This document shows, one piece after another, positions 28,174 through 36,869 of a stretch of DNA of 64,000 nt. The notes under the pieces were generated by a model. That model had not been told where the DNA came from and did not search any database. It saw only the letters and a program-made list of their open reading frames with translations. This stretch comes from Paracoccaceae bacterium (GTDB lineage: Bacteria; Pseudomonadota; Alphaproteobacteria; Rhodobacterales; Rhodobacteraceae), in NCBI GenBank assembly GCA_002709405.1, contig PAQV01000062.1, positions 62,001 to 126,000 on the forward strand. Direction: 5' to 3'. The stretch's first letter is position 1. The number at the start of each line of letters is the position of its first letter. A program made the translations under genes and the position numbers.

Positions 28174-29042
28174 TGGCCGACGGAGATCCCAAGCTGCCAC
28201 TGTCCGATCCCGAGGCCCTGACCCGTATCGCCGCGGCGCTGGAGCGTATGTCTCCGGCGCCGCTGGCCGCCCCTGATTTCGACGAGGCCCCGGCTTTTGT
28301 CTGGCACGTCGCCCCGGAACGGCTGGTGCCGGTGCCCCGCATCAACCGTGTCGACATCTCGTTGCTGATTGGCGTGGACCGGTCGCGCGACACCTTGCTG
28401 GACAACACAAGGCGGTTCGCCCAGGGCCTACCGGCCAACAATGCGCTGCTTTGGGGCGCGCGTGGCATGGGGAAGTCGAGCCTTGTCAAATCGGTCCATG
28501 CGTCCCTGAACGGCGATCACCCCGGCCTGAAACTGGTCGAACTTCTGCGCGAGGACTTGCCCACGGTCGGCCGCCTGCTGGCGCATCTGAGGACGTCCGA
28601 GCATCGCTTCATCCTGTTCTGCGACGACCTGTCGTTTTCCCACGACGATCAGCACTACAAGTCCCTGAAGGCCGTGCTGGACGGCGGCATCGAAGGGCGG
28701 CCGGACAACGTGGTCTTCTATGCCACGTCGAACCGGCGCCACCTGATGCCCCGCGACATGATCGAAAACGAACGGTCATCGGCCATCAATCCCAGCGAGG
28801 CGGTGGAAGAGAAAGTGTCCCTGTCCGACCGGTTCGGCCTGTGGCTTGGGTTCCATCCCTGTACCCAGGACGAGTACCTGGCGATGATCGACGGCTATTG
28901 CACGGCCTACGGGGTCAAGGTTGACCCCGAAGTGCTGAGGGCAGAGGCCATCGAATGGCAGGCGACGCGCGGCGCGCGATCGGGCCGCGTGGCCTGGCAG
29001 TTCTTCACCGACCTCGCCGGCCGTCACGGCGTATCGATCTGA
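28173..29042 (+). CDS. DUF815 family AAA+ ATPase
   Basis: The ATG at 28173 shares a base with the tatC stop; a GTG one codon earlier is possible. The 289-aa protein has Walker A LWGARGMGKSSLVK near residue 95, Walker B FILFCDDLSFS near residue 150, a sensor region VVFYATSNRRHLMP, and the acidic/arginine block SDRFGLWLGFHPC. DUF815 ATPases are widespread and uncharacterised; a link to protein export is suggested only by the position behind tatABC. A stem-loop follows. Confidence 0.88.
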   Translation: MADGDPKLPLSDPEALTRIAAALERMSPAPLAAPDFDEAPAFVWHVAPERLVPVPRINRVDISLLIGVDRSRDTLLDNTRRFAQGLPANNALLWGARGMGKSSLVKSVHASLNGDHPGLKLVELLREDLPTVGRLLAHLRTSEHRFILFCDDLSFSHDDQHYKSLKAVLDGGIEGRPDNVVFYATSNRRHLMPRDMIENERSSAINPSEAVEEKVSLSDRFGLWLGFHPCTQDEYLAMIDGYCTAYGVKVDPEVLRAEAIEWQATRGARSGRVAWQFFTDLAGRHGVSI

Positions 29043-29057
29043 TCTCGGAAAACCAAA

Positions 29058-29084
29058 GGACCGCAGCGGGTTAGGCTGCGGTCC
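29058..29084. terminator. Stem-loop between convergent DUF815 and nlpD genes
   Basis: A 10-bp perfect stem (GGACCGCAGC / GCTGCGGTCC) with a 7-base loop lies in the gap between two convergent genes. On the minus strand it is followed by TTTGGTTTTCC, so it fits as the nlpD-side terminator; it may work both ways. Confidence 0.7.
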
Positions 29085-29125
29085 TCGATTGGCTCACCCT
29101 CAGTCCGAGGACTGTCAGGAGTATG

Positions 29126-30292
29126 TCAGTTGAGGTAGGTCATCGGGTCGACACTATCGAACCCGTCGCGTACTTCGAAGTGCACGTAGGACGCATCTCC
29201 TCCCCGCAGCTTGGCAATGGTTTGCCCCCGCTTGACGCTTTGCCCCTTGGCCACGGCAATGTCCGTGACGTTGGCATACACTGTCAGGAGATTGTCAGGA
29301 TGGCGCACGACCACGATCGGCACCTTGTCCTGGTCCTCTGTGATGGCGGCAACCGTACCTTCGGCCGCAGACGACACCGACCCACCGGCCGAGCCCGAAA
29401 TGTCGATGCCCTCGTTCTTGCCCTTGGCATAGGCCCGGATGATCTTGCCCTGCACCGGATAGGACATGGCGCCCTGCGGGGCCGCGATGGTCTGCGGCTC
29501 GGCCGTGACATCGGGCGTTTCGATCACCGTGGCCGCAGCGATGGTGTCATTGCTGGGCAAGGGCTGGCTGCTGCTGGGGGGCACCGGCGTGGGCGTTCCG
29601 CTGCCCGGGGTCGTCGTTTCGATATCCGCCGCCGCCAGAGCCACCCCCGAGGGCGGAGCGCTGCGGGCCACCGGGATCAACAGGTACTGGCCTTCGCGGA
29701 TCTCGAAATCGGCTCCCAGGCCGTTCCACTCTGCCAGGGACTGGACGGACACGTTGTAAAGGCGCGCAATCGTATAGGCCGTTTCGCCCCGCTCGACCTT
29801 GTGGCGCACGGGTTCGGGCCCGGCGGGGGGCAGGGTTTCGGTTTCCACGGGCGGCGTCTCGGCCGAGGCGTCGATGGCCGCGCTGGCCAGCGCTTCGATA
29901 TCCACCGCGCCCGGAGCGGCGGTCGACGCGGTGTCCGGCAGCGAGGGCAGGGGGCGCGGCAGGGCCAGGACCTCGCCTTCGCGCAGGGGTACCGTCGGGT
30001 CGATGCCGTTGAACTTGGCCAGCTCTTCGGCGGTAAAGCCCAGCCGGGCTGCGATCGAGGCCGCCGTTTCGCCCTTGTCGGCCACCACGACCTGGTAATT
30101 GGGATAGGTGATCACCCCGCGCGCATCCGGCACGGGGCGCTTGGCGGTCGCGGCCTGGGCGGCCGGAGCGGTGGAAAATCCGCCCAGGTTGCCGCGCAGG
30201 TCCATGTCCAGCGGTTCAGAGCAGCCCGCCAGCAGGGCCAGCCCGCTGCACAAGGCCACGACAGGGAGTTGTCGATAGACGGAAAAGGTCAT
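29126..30292 (-). CDS. nlpD: NlpD-like lipoprotein: two LysM repeats and a degenerate M23 domain
   Basis: The 388-aa protein has a lipobox ending LLAGC near residue 24, two LysM repeats (about 65-115 with YQVVVADKGETAASIAARLG, and about 165-210 with KVERGETAYTIARLY), a low-complexity Pro/Ser/Thr linker and a C-terminal M23/LytM domain. In that domain the first zinc His is Asn (NEGIDIS) and the HxH region keeps only part of the set (VHFEVR, and VYANV replaces the Tyr-x-His), as in E. coli NlpD and EnvC. It is therefore likely a non-catalytic activator of amidases in cell separation. It follows pcm and surE on the same strand. Confidence 0.88.
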   Translation of the reverse strand: MTFSVYRQLPVVALCSGLALLAGCSEPLDMDLRGNLGGFSTAPAAQAATAKRPVPDARGVITYPNYQVVVADKGETAASIAARLGFTAEELAKFNGIDPTVPLREGEVLALPRPLPSLPDTASTAAPGAVDIEALASAAIDASAETPPVETETLPPAGPEPVRHKVERGETAYTIARLYNVSVQSLAEWNGLGADFEIREGQYLLIPVARSAPPSGVALAAADIETTTPGSGTPTPVPPSSSQPLPSNDTIAAATVIETPDVTAEPQTIAAPQGAMSYPVQGKIIRAYAKGKNEGIDISGSAGGSVSSAAEGTVAAITEDQDKVPIVVVRHPDNLLTVYANVTDIAVAKGQSVKRGQTIAKLRGGDASYVHFEVRDGFDSVDPMTYLN

Positions 30293-30349
30293 CTCGAAGT
30301 CCTCAGGCTTGCCCCCTGTCCCCGGGGGCTTGGCGCACCAGTTTTGGGC

Positions 30350-30994
30350 TCAGGTCTCTTTCCCAAGCCCTTCGAGCAGCGGCACGAAACGCACGGGCCG
30401 CAATTCTTCGTAGTCGAACCCACTCTCCAACCGGCGCACCCGGATCAATGTCTGGACGGCATCGGACTGGCCCACGGGCAGGACCATGATACCGCCAATT
30501 CGCAGCTGCGCCAAGAGAGGGCCCGGCGGGTCCTCGGCCGCGGCGGTCACCAGGATCCGGTCGAACGGGGCCTGTTCTTCCAACCCACGGGACCCGTCGG
30601 CCGTGAACGCGGTGATATTGACCAGCCCCAGCGCATCAAAGGCGGCCCGGGCCTCGGCCACCAACCGGCGGTGCCGGTCGATCGTATAGACCCGGCGGGC
30701 CAGGCGCGACAGGATCGCCGCCTGGTAGCCCGATCCGCAACCGACCTCCAAGACCTTGTCGCGCGGGGATATTTCCAGAGCCTGGGTCATCAGCCCCACT
30801 ACGGACGGTTGCGAAATGGTCTGGCCGCAGGTGATCGGCAGGGGCATGTCCTCATAGGCACGCTCGGCGAAGAGGCCCTTCACAAAGGCCCCGCGGTCGA
30901 TCTCTTCCATCGCGTTCAGCACGCGCGGATCTGTCACCCCTTTCGAGCGCAACGCGAACAGAAAACGCATCTTGGTTTCGGCATCCGCGCTCAT
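30350..30994 (-). CDS. pcm: Protein-L-isoaspartate O-methyltransferase
   Basis: The 214-aa SAM-dependent enzyme repairs isoaspartyl residues in damaged proteins. It has the family motif [16 protein letters not shown], the SAM loop [15 protein letters not shown] and the YTIDRHRRL strand. Its ATG overlaps the surE stop (ATGA), giving the familiar surE-pcm coupling; nlpD follows 57 bp later. Confidence 0.95.
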   Translation of the reverse strand: MSADAETKMRFLFALRSKGVTDPRVLNAMEEIDRGAFVKGLFAERAYEDMPLPITCGQTISQPSVVGLMTQALEISPRDKVLEVGCGSGYQAAILSRLARRVYTIDRHRRLVAEARAAFDALGLVNITAFTADGSRGLEEQAPFDRILVTAAAEDPPGPLLAQLRIGGIMVLPVGQSDAVQTLIRVRRLESGFDYEELRPVRFVPLLEGLGKET

Positions 30995-31773
30995 TCGATG
31001 GCTTTCAGCGTGTCCAGGACATCGTGGGCGGTCAGATCCGCCCGCATCGGTGTGACGGAAATATAGCCGTCAAGGTTGACGGTCGCGTCGGTGCCGGGGG
31101 CGGTGGGCACCGATTGATCGGCCCCGCGCAGCCACAGGAACCGCCGGCCCGAGGGCGACATCAACGGCTCGGTATGAAACCCGGTGCCCTGGCGCGCGCC
31201 CTGACGGGCGACCCGAGCGCCCTTGACCTGCGCCGCCGGGTGCGGCGGAAAGTTGATGTTGTAGAACAGCCTGTAATCGCCGGAATGATCGGGTGCTGCG
31301 TCCAGGATCCGGCGCACCAGGTCCGCACCATGAACCAAAGCCGCCTCGAACGGGTCATCCAGGTCCCGGTTGGCCGGGCCATAATATTGCGACAAGGCCA
31401 TGGCGGGGATCCCCTGCAAGGCGGCCTCCATCGCGCCGCCCAAGGTGCCGGAATACAGCGCGTTCTCGGCGGAATTGTTGCCCCGGTTCACACCCGACAG
31501 CACCAGGTCGGGCCGGCGATCGGTCATCACGTCATGCAGGGCCGTCAGCACGCAATCGGCCGGGCTGCCCTCGGCCGCATACAGCCGCTCGCCCAGCTTC
31601 GAGACCATCATCGGGTGGGTATAGCTGATCTTGTGCGCCACCCCCGATTGCTCGAACGCGGGGGCAACGGTCCAGACCTCCCCCTCCGGCCCGGCAAGCG
31701 CCTCGGCAATGGCATGCAGCACCTTCAGCCCGGGCGCATTGATCCCGTCGTCGTTGGTAATGAGAATGCGCAT
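30991..31773 (-). CDS. surE: 5'/3'-nucleotidase SurE
   Basis: The 260-aa metal-dependent phosphatase hydrolyses nucleoside monophosphates. N-terminal [16 protein letters not shown] holds the DD metal ligands, and [28 protein letters not shown] and a YNINFP segment follow. Length and motifs are typical. The repeat at 31861-31881 and a short gap lie upstream. Confidence 0.96.
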   Translation of the reverse strand: MRILITNDDGINAPGLKVLHAIAEALAGPEGEVWTVAPAFEQSGVAHKISYTHPMMVSKLGERLYAAEGSPADCVLTALHDVMTDRRPDLVLSGVNRGNNSAENALYSGTLGGAMEAALQGIPAMALSQYYGPANRDLDDPFEAALVHGADLVRRILDAAPDHSGDYRLFYNINFPPHPAAQVKGARVARQGARQGTGFHTEPLMSPSGRRFLWLRGADQSVPTAPGTDATVNLDGYISVTPMRADLTAHDVLDTLKAIE

Positions 31774-31860
31774 GGATAAAGCCCCGTCGTTCTTGTTACG
31801 TCCTTAGGCGAGCCCGGCCCGCGCAGCAAGCACTTGGCTCATGCGGCGCCGTCCCCTGTC

Positions 31861-31915
31861 TTCATCTTTGCACAAATACGCACGCCGAAGGCGATGCGGC
31901 CCCCGGGAGCCGCAT
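31861..31915. repeat. Dispersed Rhodobacteraceae-type repeat, copy 1, with hairpins
   Basis: TTCATCTTTGC then CAC/AAATACGC at 31861-31881 matches copies at 53904 and, inverted, at 61993. It is followed by a CGCC-GAAG-GCG mini-hairpin (31883-31893) and an ATGCGGC / GCCGCAT stem (31894-31915) that lies right after the stop of the minus-strand SDR gene and may act as its terminator. Confidence 0.7.
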
Positions 31916-31917
31916 TT

Positions 31918-32598
31918 TCAGCCCGCCACGAGCGCCTGCGCCAGGGACCGGGCCTCGTCCGCGGGGCTGGCCAGGGCCTCCCTGTCCTCGCCGGGGAAGA
32001 ACCGGGCGCGCAGGGCGGTGGCCATGGGCTTGGGGGACAGGATCTCGACTCCCGGTCCGGTGCGCTGTGTCTCAGTGGCCCAGCTCCGGGCCAGGGCGAT
32101 CTGGGCGGCCTTCGTGGCCCCGTAGGCCCCGAAAAACTTCTCTCCGCCGCGCGGATCGTCGAAAAAGACGGCCCGGCCCCCGGTGCCCAGCAAGGGCGCG
32201 ACGTAAGCGATCAGGCGGCGGGTGGCCTCGACATTGGTGGCCAGCGACTTGTCCCAGTCCTTGGCGTCGATCATCGGCGCGGGCGACAGCGGAGCGGCGT
32301 GGATGGCCGTATGCACCCACAGGTCCAGCTTGCCCCAACGGTCATGGATCGACCGGCAGAGCGTCGCCATGGCGCCGTCCTCGCAGATGTCCATGGGTGC
32401 CAGGGTCGCCTGTCCGCCGGCCGCCTTGATGCGGTCGTCAAGCTCCTCGAGCCCGCCGATGGTGCGGGCGACGGCGATGACGTGGTGGCTGGCGGCAAGC
32501 TCCAGGGCCAGCGCGGCGCCAAGCCCCCGAGACGCGCCTGTGACAAGTACGGTGCGGGGGTCAGTCTGCATGTCGGGCCGAGCAATATCCTGGGTCAT
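31918..32598 (-). CDS. SDR family oxidoreductase
   Basis: The 226-aa protein has the Rossmann motif TGASRGLGAALALE and the catalytic YxxxK as YGATK near residue 175. The position of the catalytic Ser is occupied by Asp in VFFDDPRG, and the usual NNAG is replaced by VHTAIH, so the catalytic set is incomplete, though YxxxK is kept. A possible alternative start MQTDPR lies 9 residues in. Substrate unknown; no operon partner on its strand is obvious. Confidence 0.82.
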   Translation of the reverse strand: MTQDIARPDMQTDPRTVLVTGASRGLGAALALELAASHHVIAVARTIGGLEELDDRIKAAGGQATLAPMDICEDGAMATLCRSIHDRWGKLDLWVHTAIHAAPLSPAPMIDAKDWDKSLATNVEATRRLIAYVAPLLGTGGRAVFFDDPRGGEKFFGAYGATKAAQIALARSWATETQRTGPGVEILSPKPMATALRARFFPGEDREALASPADEARSLAQALVAG

Positions 32599-32639
32599 GG
32601 GTCCGCCGTTTGACCAATGGCAGGCCCGGGGTCAAGAGG

Positions 32640-32906
32640 TCACGGCAGGCTCAGCCGCTCCTGCCGCCCGCCCTGGGCCAGGATCACCCCGTGATCGTCG
32701 ATGGCCAGCACCTGCCGGCCGCGCAGCTTCTCACCGGGGGCGACGGTCACGGTGCGGCCGCCGGGCAGGCGAACCATTGCGTTCAGTGCGTTCGCCGGGC
32801 CAAAGATCCCGATCACCACGGGCTGGTTCCGGGACAAGTCTGCCGATTGCGTGGCCGGGCCGGCCACGCTGGGCGGGGTCGCACCGCCCGAGCTTGCTTG
32901 GGTCAT
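32640..32906 (-). CDS. Small protein of unknown function, PilP/GspC-like fold suggested
   Basis: The start at 32906 (MTQASSGG) gives 88 aa; a longer frame to 33068 has a Cys/Pro-rich N-terminus that looks non-coding. The C-terminal half (VVIGIFGPANALNAMVRLPGGRT, APGEKLRGRQVLAIDDHGVIL) resembles the beta-rich domain of type IV pilus PilP or secretion GspC proteins, where a GD-hG-W/V pattern recurs. No signal peptide or membrane helix is in the chosen frame. Function is uncertain. Confidence 0.5.
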   Translation of the reverse strand: MTQASSGGATPPSVAGPATQSADLSRNQPVVIGIFGPANALNAMVRLPGGRTVTVAPGEKLRGRQVLAIDDHGVILAQGGRQERLSLP

Positions 32907-33085
32907 GACTCTCTGCCTGCCGCCAGTGTCGCGGCCTGATGATGTCGTTCGAAGGCGCGGCCTATCAGGGCCGGGGGACGGACAAAAGCATCCGCCGAAG
33001 GCGACCCTGGGGCATGGGCAGAAAGGCGCTGTGCCCGCAGGCCCCCCGCGCGGATAGCTGCCTGTCACGACAGTTGGCCCAGGGG

Positions 33086-33149
33086 TCCTGTCAGGAACTC
33101 CGCCAATTTCCTGTCAGGAGCCCCACCGCGCCCCCGAATCCTGTCAGGA
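33086..33149. repeat. Three direct repeats of TCCTGTCAGGA
   Basis: Copies at 33086-33096, 33109-33119 and 33139-33149, spaced 23 and 30 bp, lie in the 246-bp gap between the DUF2199 gene and the small gene at 32640. A shorter inverted pair CTGTC-AC-GACAG sits at 33062-33073. The rest of this gap holds no gene I can support. Confidence 0.6.
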
Positions 33150-33151
33150 GC

Positions 33152-33712
33152 CTAGCCCGCCAGGTGAGGCCGTATGTCGGCGCCGGAGGCGGCGTAGATG
33201 TCCAGCAGGTGATCGAAAGAGATTCCCTTGTCCTGCGCCTCGGACAGGGGTCCATCGCTGACCAGAAGGCGGGGGCGCTGACCGTCTGGGCCGGGCACAA
33301 GCGTGGCGGCCAGAGCCGCGCCCTCGTCGAACGAGGGCAGGGCGTTGGCCGTCAGGGCTTCGCATCCGTCGAAGGTGCCCTCACCGAAACAGGCATCCAG
33401 GTAGCTATAGAACGCCGGTGCCGGGACCAGAGCCCAGATGCCGAAATGGAAGACCTCGTCACTGCCCTGGATCGGCAATGACAGAAGACAGCGGATGAAC
33501 CTGTCGTCTCCGATGCGGCAGAGGTCCGTGCCCAGCTTGTCCTCGCCCACGGCCAGTTCGGCCTCGCCCTCTGGCAAGGGGCCGTGGCTCCAGGCATCCG
33601 GGTGGTCGAAACCGATGTCGAAAACACCGTTGAACTGCCGTCCGCAGCACGGGCAGGCCCGGTCTTCATCATTGAACCGGCGCCACCGGGCGTCGAGATC
33701 TAGTAGGTTCAT
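33152..33712 (-). CDS. DUF2199 domain protein
   Basis: I start at MNLLDLDARW (33712), giving 186 aa. The N-terminal zinc-ribbon-like CPCCGRQFNG, followed by a FDIGFDHPDAW segment, GDDRFIRC, and the C-terminal FDHLLDIYAA block, is the DUF2199 pattern; no reaction is known for the family. The upstream gap to purF (152 bp) shows nothing that I recognise. Confidence 0.78.
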   Translation of the reverse strand: MNLLDLDARWRRFNDEDRACPCCGRQFNGVFDIGFDHPDAWSHGPLPEGEAELAVGEDKLGTDLCRIGDDRFIRCLLSLPIQGSDEVFHFGIWALVPAPAFYSYLDACFGEGTFDGCEALTANALPSFDEGAALAATLVPGPDGQRPRLLVSDGPLSEAQDKGISFDHLLDIYAASGADIRPHLAG

Positions 33713-33863
33713 GAGTACCTCGGGCGGCCACCTGATCGCGTGCGGGCGAATGACCACGCAAACGGACGGCCAAGGAAGGCCATTAGGCAGGGGGCGGGGC
33801 CTACCCGGTGGGTCGATGTGGGCGCGGCACCCAGCACAGGCTTCAGAGCGGCCCGTGGCCAGA

Positions 33864-35336
33864 TCACTCGGCCGCCTTCATCTGGAAGCCCTGGGCGATC
33901 ATGTCGGCCGGTTCCACCGGGTATTCCCCCGAAAAACAGGCGTCGCAATATTGCGGGCTGGCATTGTCGCGGCCACCGGCCACGCCCACCGCCCGGTACA
34001 GCCCGTCAAGCGAGATGAACTTGAGGCTGTCGACTTGCAGGTGGTCGCGCATTTCCTCTTCGCTCATGGTGGCGGCCAGCAGCTTGTCGCGTTCCGGCGT
34101 GTCGACGCCGTAGAAACAAGGCCAGGCCGTTGGGGGCGACGCGATGCGGAAATGCACCTCGGCCGCGCCGGCATCGAGGATCATTTCCTTGATCTTGCGG
34201 CTGGTGGTGCCGCGAACGACCGAGTCGTCCACAAGGATCACCCGCTTGTCGCGGATCAGAGCACGGTTGACGTTCAGCTTCAGCCGGACGCCCATGTTGC
34301 GGATCTGTTCGGACGGCTCGATGAAGGTGCGGCCCATGTACTGGTTGCGCACGATGCCCAGGCCGAAGGGAATGCCGCTTTCGGCCGCAAAACCCACGGC
34401 CGCCGGGGTGCCGCTGTCGGGCACCGGGCAGACCAGGTCGGCGTCGACCGGGGCTTCCTTGGCCAGTTCGCGGCCGATGGATTCGCGGGTCTCGTAGACG
34501 GACCGGCCGCCCAGGATCGAATCGGGGCGCGAGAAATAGACATGTTCAAAGATGCAGAACCGCGACTTGGCGGGGCGGAAGGGAAAGGAGCTTTCGACGC
34601 CCAGGTCCTCGGTGATGACCACCATTTCGCCCGGCTCGATTTCGCGGACCACCTCGGCCCCGATGATGTCGAGCGCGCAGGTCTCCGACGCCAGCGCCCA
34701 ACCGTCACCGATCTTGCCCAGAACCAGCGGACGGACGCCGCGCGGATCGCGCACGCCGATCAGCTTGGTGCGGGTCATGGCGACCACGGAAAAGGCGCCC
34801 TCGACGCGGCGCAGCGCGTCTTCCATGCGCTCGGGGATGCCCTTTTGCAGCGAGCGGGCCATCAGGTGGATGATGCATTCGCTGTCCGAGGACGACTGGA
34901 AGATCGAGCCGCGTTCAATCAGTTCGCGGCGCAGGGCATTGGCATTGGTGATGTTGCCGTTATGGGCAATCGCGGCCCCGCCCATCGAGAATTCGCCGAA
35001 GAAGGGCTGGACGTCGCGGATCTGGGTGTTGCCCTTGGATCCGGCGGTGGAATAGCGCACGTGGCCGATACCGATGGGGCCGGGCAGCGTTTCCATCACC
35101 CTTTGCGAGGTGAAGGTGTCGCGGACGTAGCCGAAGCGGCGGGCGGAGTTAAAGCCCTGCTCGGGGTCATGGGTGACGATTCCCCCCGCTTCCTGCCCGC
35201 GATGTTGCAGGGCGTGAAGGCCGAGGGCGACGAAGTTAGCGGCGTCCTTGACGCCTAAAACACCGAATATGCCGCATTCTTCCTTGAGCTTGTCGTCGTC
35301 GAAAGGATGGGCCGGTGGCATCTGCGGCTGGGGCAC
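33864..35336 (-). CDS. purF: Amidophosphoribosyltransferase
   Basis: Commits PRPP to de novo purine synthesis. The 490-aa precursor has a short propeptide (about 20 residues) removed before the catalytic Cys of EECGIFGV, the Ntn-hydrolase domain with RYSTAGSKG and NGNITNA, and the phosphoribosyltransferase PRPP loop VILVDDSVVRGTTS. Cysteines of the B. subtilis-type [4Fe-4S] cluster are present: RFCIFEHVYF, PCFYGVD and YCDACFSGEYP. It lies downstream of cvpA with a Hint gene inserted between them. Confidence 0.95.
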   Translation of the reverse strand: MPQPQMPPAHPFDDDKLKEECGIFGVLGVKDAANFVALGLHALQHRGQEAGGIVTHDPEQGFNSARRFGYVRDTFTSQRVMETLPGPIGIGHVRYSTAGSKGNTQIRDVQPFFGEFSMGGAAIAHNGNITNANALRRELIERGSIFQSSSDSECIIHLMARSLQKGIPERMEDALRRVEGAFSVVAMTRTKLIGVRDPRGVRPLVLGKIGDGWALASETCALDIIGAEVVREIEPGEMVVITEDLGVESSFPFRPAKSRFCIFEHVYFSRPDSILGGRSVYETRESIGRELAKEAPVDADLVCPVPDSGTPAAVGFAAESGIPFGLGIVRNQYMGRTFIEPSEQIRNMGVRLKLNVNRALIRDKRVILVDDSVVRGTTSRKIKEMILDAGAAEVHFRIASPPTAWPCFYGVDTPERDKLLAATMSEEEMRDHLQVDSLKFISLDGLYRAVGVAGGRDNASPQYCDACFSGEYPVEPADMIAQGFQMKAAE

Positions 35337-35498
35337 GAGGCTGGCAGCTCCGGGATAAGTCTGTGCTGGATTGCCTCTCCTTATCCGGTCACGCGCCCGG
35401 TGTCACGAAAGGATCACATAGCTTTGAGTGGATGCGACGCGTTTTTCGGGGACAGGCGGGAAAGGCCCCGCCCGGTGCCCGGGGAACGGGCTGCCCTG

Positions 35499-36074
35499 TC
35501 AGGCCACCCGCAGGTCGGGTGCGCAGCCACGCGGGTCGGTCAGCAACAACAGCGATCGGGTCTGGCCATAGTCCAGCCGCTGGTAGTGGCGGGCGGGGGT
35601 CTGCCCGGGCACCAGCAGCAGCGTGCCGGTCTGGGCCATGGCGATGTCTTCCTGGGCGAAGGCCAGGGTGATGGTGGGGGCAGAGCCCTTGGCCGGGCGG
35701 ATGCCGCGGAACCCGCCAAGCGCGGTGGCCGGGGCCATGACCAGGGGGATGCCGAACAGGCGTTGGGCCATGCGGCCGCGGAAGCCTATGAATTGGCCCT
35801 CGGCCAGGGTGAAATCGGAACAATTGCCGATGGCGCCGGCAGGCACGTGCCACAGCCGAACACTTGGGCCCTCGTCACAGGTGGCCCGGACCAGGGGGAC
35901 CAGGCCACCGTCGAAGGTCTGGACGCGGTCCCCGGGGGCAAGGTCTTCGACCGGGCGCCAGCCCCGGGACGTGTCGATCAGCGTGCCGGGCGCAAAGGCC
36001 GGGCCCCTGGGCAGGGTGGGTGCGGGCTGGACGGGTTCAAACTTGGTGAAGGCGGTTGCGTGGTCGAGGAACAT
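35499..36074 (-). CDS. Hint-domain protein lacking the splicing cysteine
   Basis: The start at MFLDHATAF gives 191 aa. A Hint_2 module fills the protein: FAPGTLIDTSRGWRPVE, LAPGDRVQTFDGG and a C-terminal HYQRLDY segment. The residue before FAPGT is Ala where a Cys or Ser nucleophile is expected, so self-cleavage is doubtful. It lies between cvpA and purF on the same strand and is a common kind of gene in Rhodobacteraceae. The 163-bp gap after it to purF holds no feature I can name. Confidence 0.75.
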   Translation of the reverse strand: MFLDHATAFTKFEPVQPAPTLPRGPAFAPGTLIDTSRGWRPVEDLAPGDRVQTFDGGLVPLVRATCDEGPSVRLWHVPAGAIGNCSDFTLAEGQFIGFRGRMAQRLFGIPLVMAPATALGGFRGIRPAKGSAPTITLAFAQEDIAMAQTGTLLLVPGQTPARHYQRLDYGQTRSLLLLTDPRGCAPDLRVA

Positions 36075-36259
36075 GGGGGGCTCTCCGTCTGGTCGATTGT
36101 GGCGTCGAGGACCACAAGACCGACAGATTTCGCCCATTTTTGGTCACGAACGGGGCATGATTTCTTCACTTGTGCCGGTCCGGAAATAGACCATGGGCGC
36201 CCGGGCGGATTGACCGCGCGCCCGGCGCCAAAGTTCAGATTTCGTTAACCTCGAGAGGC

Positions 36260-36817
36260 TTACTGGGGCGTGCAGACGCCGACCAGTTGCTCGTACTGGG
36301 TGGTGATCCAGCCGAGCGCCTCTTCGGGGTTCTGCTGGGCGATCTGGTCGGTGAACCGTTCGAAGACCAGGGCCGACCGGCTGTCGTCGACCATGGTGTA
36401 ATTGGTGCCGGTGATCACCTGATCGTAGATGAAAAACGCGATGGCCACCAACAGCACGCCCCGCGCGACGCCGAACAGAAAGCCCAGCCCCTGGTCGATG
36501 CCCCCAAGCGCCGAGCGCTGGACCAGCGACGAAAACAGCGGCGTGAAGAAACTGACGACGATCAGGGCCACGGCGAACACGGCGGCAAAGGCGGCGATGA
36601 CGGACAATTCGCAGCTGTCCGAGATGAAATCGCCGATGACCGGGACTTCCTTGATCAGCGGCTCGACATTGTCGGCCAGCAAAAAGGCCACGACGGCCGC
36701 GCCGACCCAGCCCAGGATGGCCATGGCCTCGCGCACGATGCCGCGCGAATAGGCCAGCAGCGCCGAGACGACGATGACCAGGGCCACGACGCCGTCAATA
36801 ATGGTGAAACCTTCCAT
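36260..36817 (-). CDS. cvpA: Colicin V production family protein
   Basis: The 185-aa inner-membrane protein has four hydrophobic segments, from FTIIDGVVALVIVVSALLAY to the conserved block GGIDQGLGFLFGVARGVLLV. I start at MEGFTIID rather than a longer frame because this Met directly precedes the first helix. CvpA proteins are linked to purF in many bacteria; here a Hint gene separates them. Exact function is not settled; it has been tied to colicin V export and envelope homeostasis. Confidence 0.85.
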   Translation of the reverse strand: MEGFTIIDGVVALVIVVSALLAYSRGIVREAMAILGWVGAAVVAFLLADNVEPLIKEVPVIGDFISDSCELSVIAAFAAVFAVALIVVSFFTPLFSSLVQRSALGGIDQGLGFLFGVARGVLLVAIAFFIYDQVITGTNYTMVDDSRSALVFERFTDQIAQQNPEEALGWITTQYEQLVGVCTPQ

Positions 36818-36869
36818 GTCGCGCCCGCCTTTTCGTCGTTCTGTCCGAGCCTGCCTCAAGGCCCGGGGA

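Noticed and set aside
33438-35258. 606-codon plus-strand frame opposite purF
   Set aside because: Shadow of purF; no conserved block.
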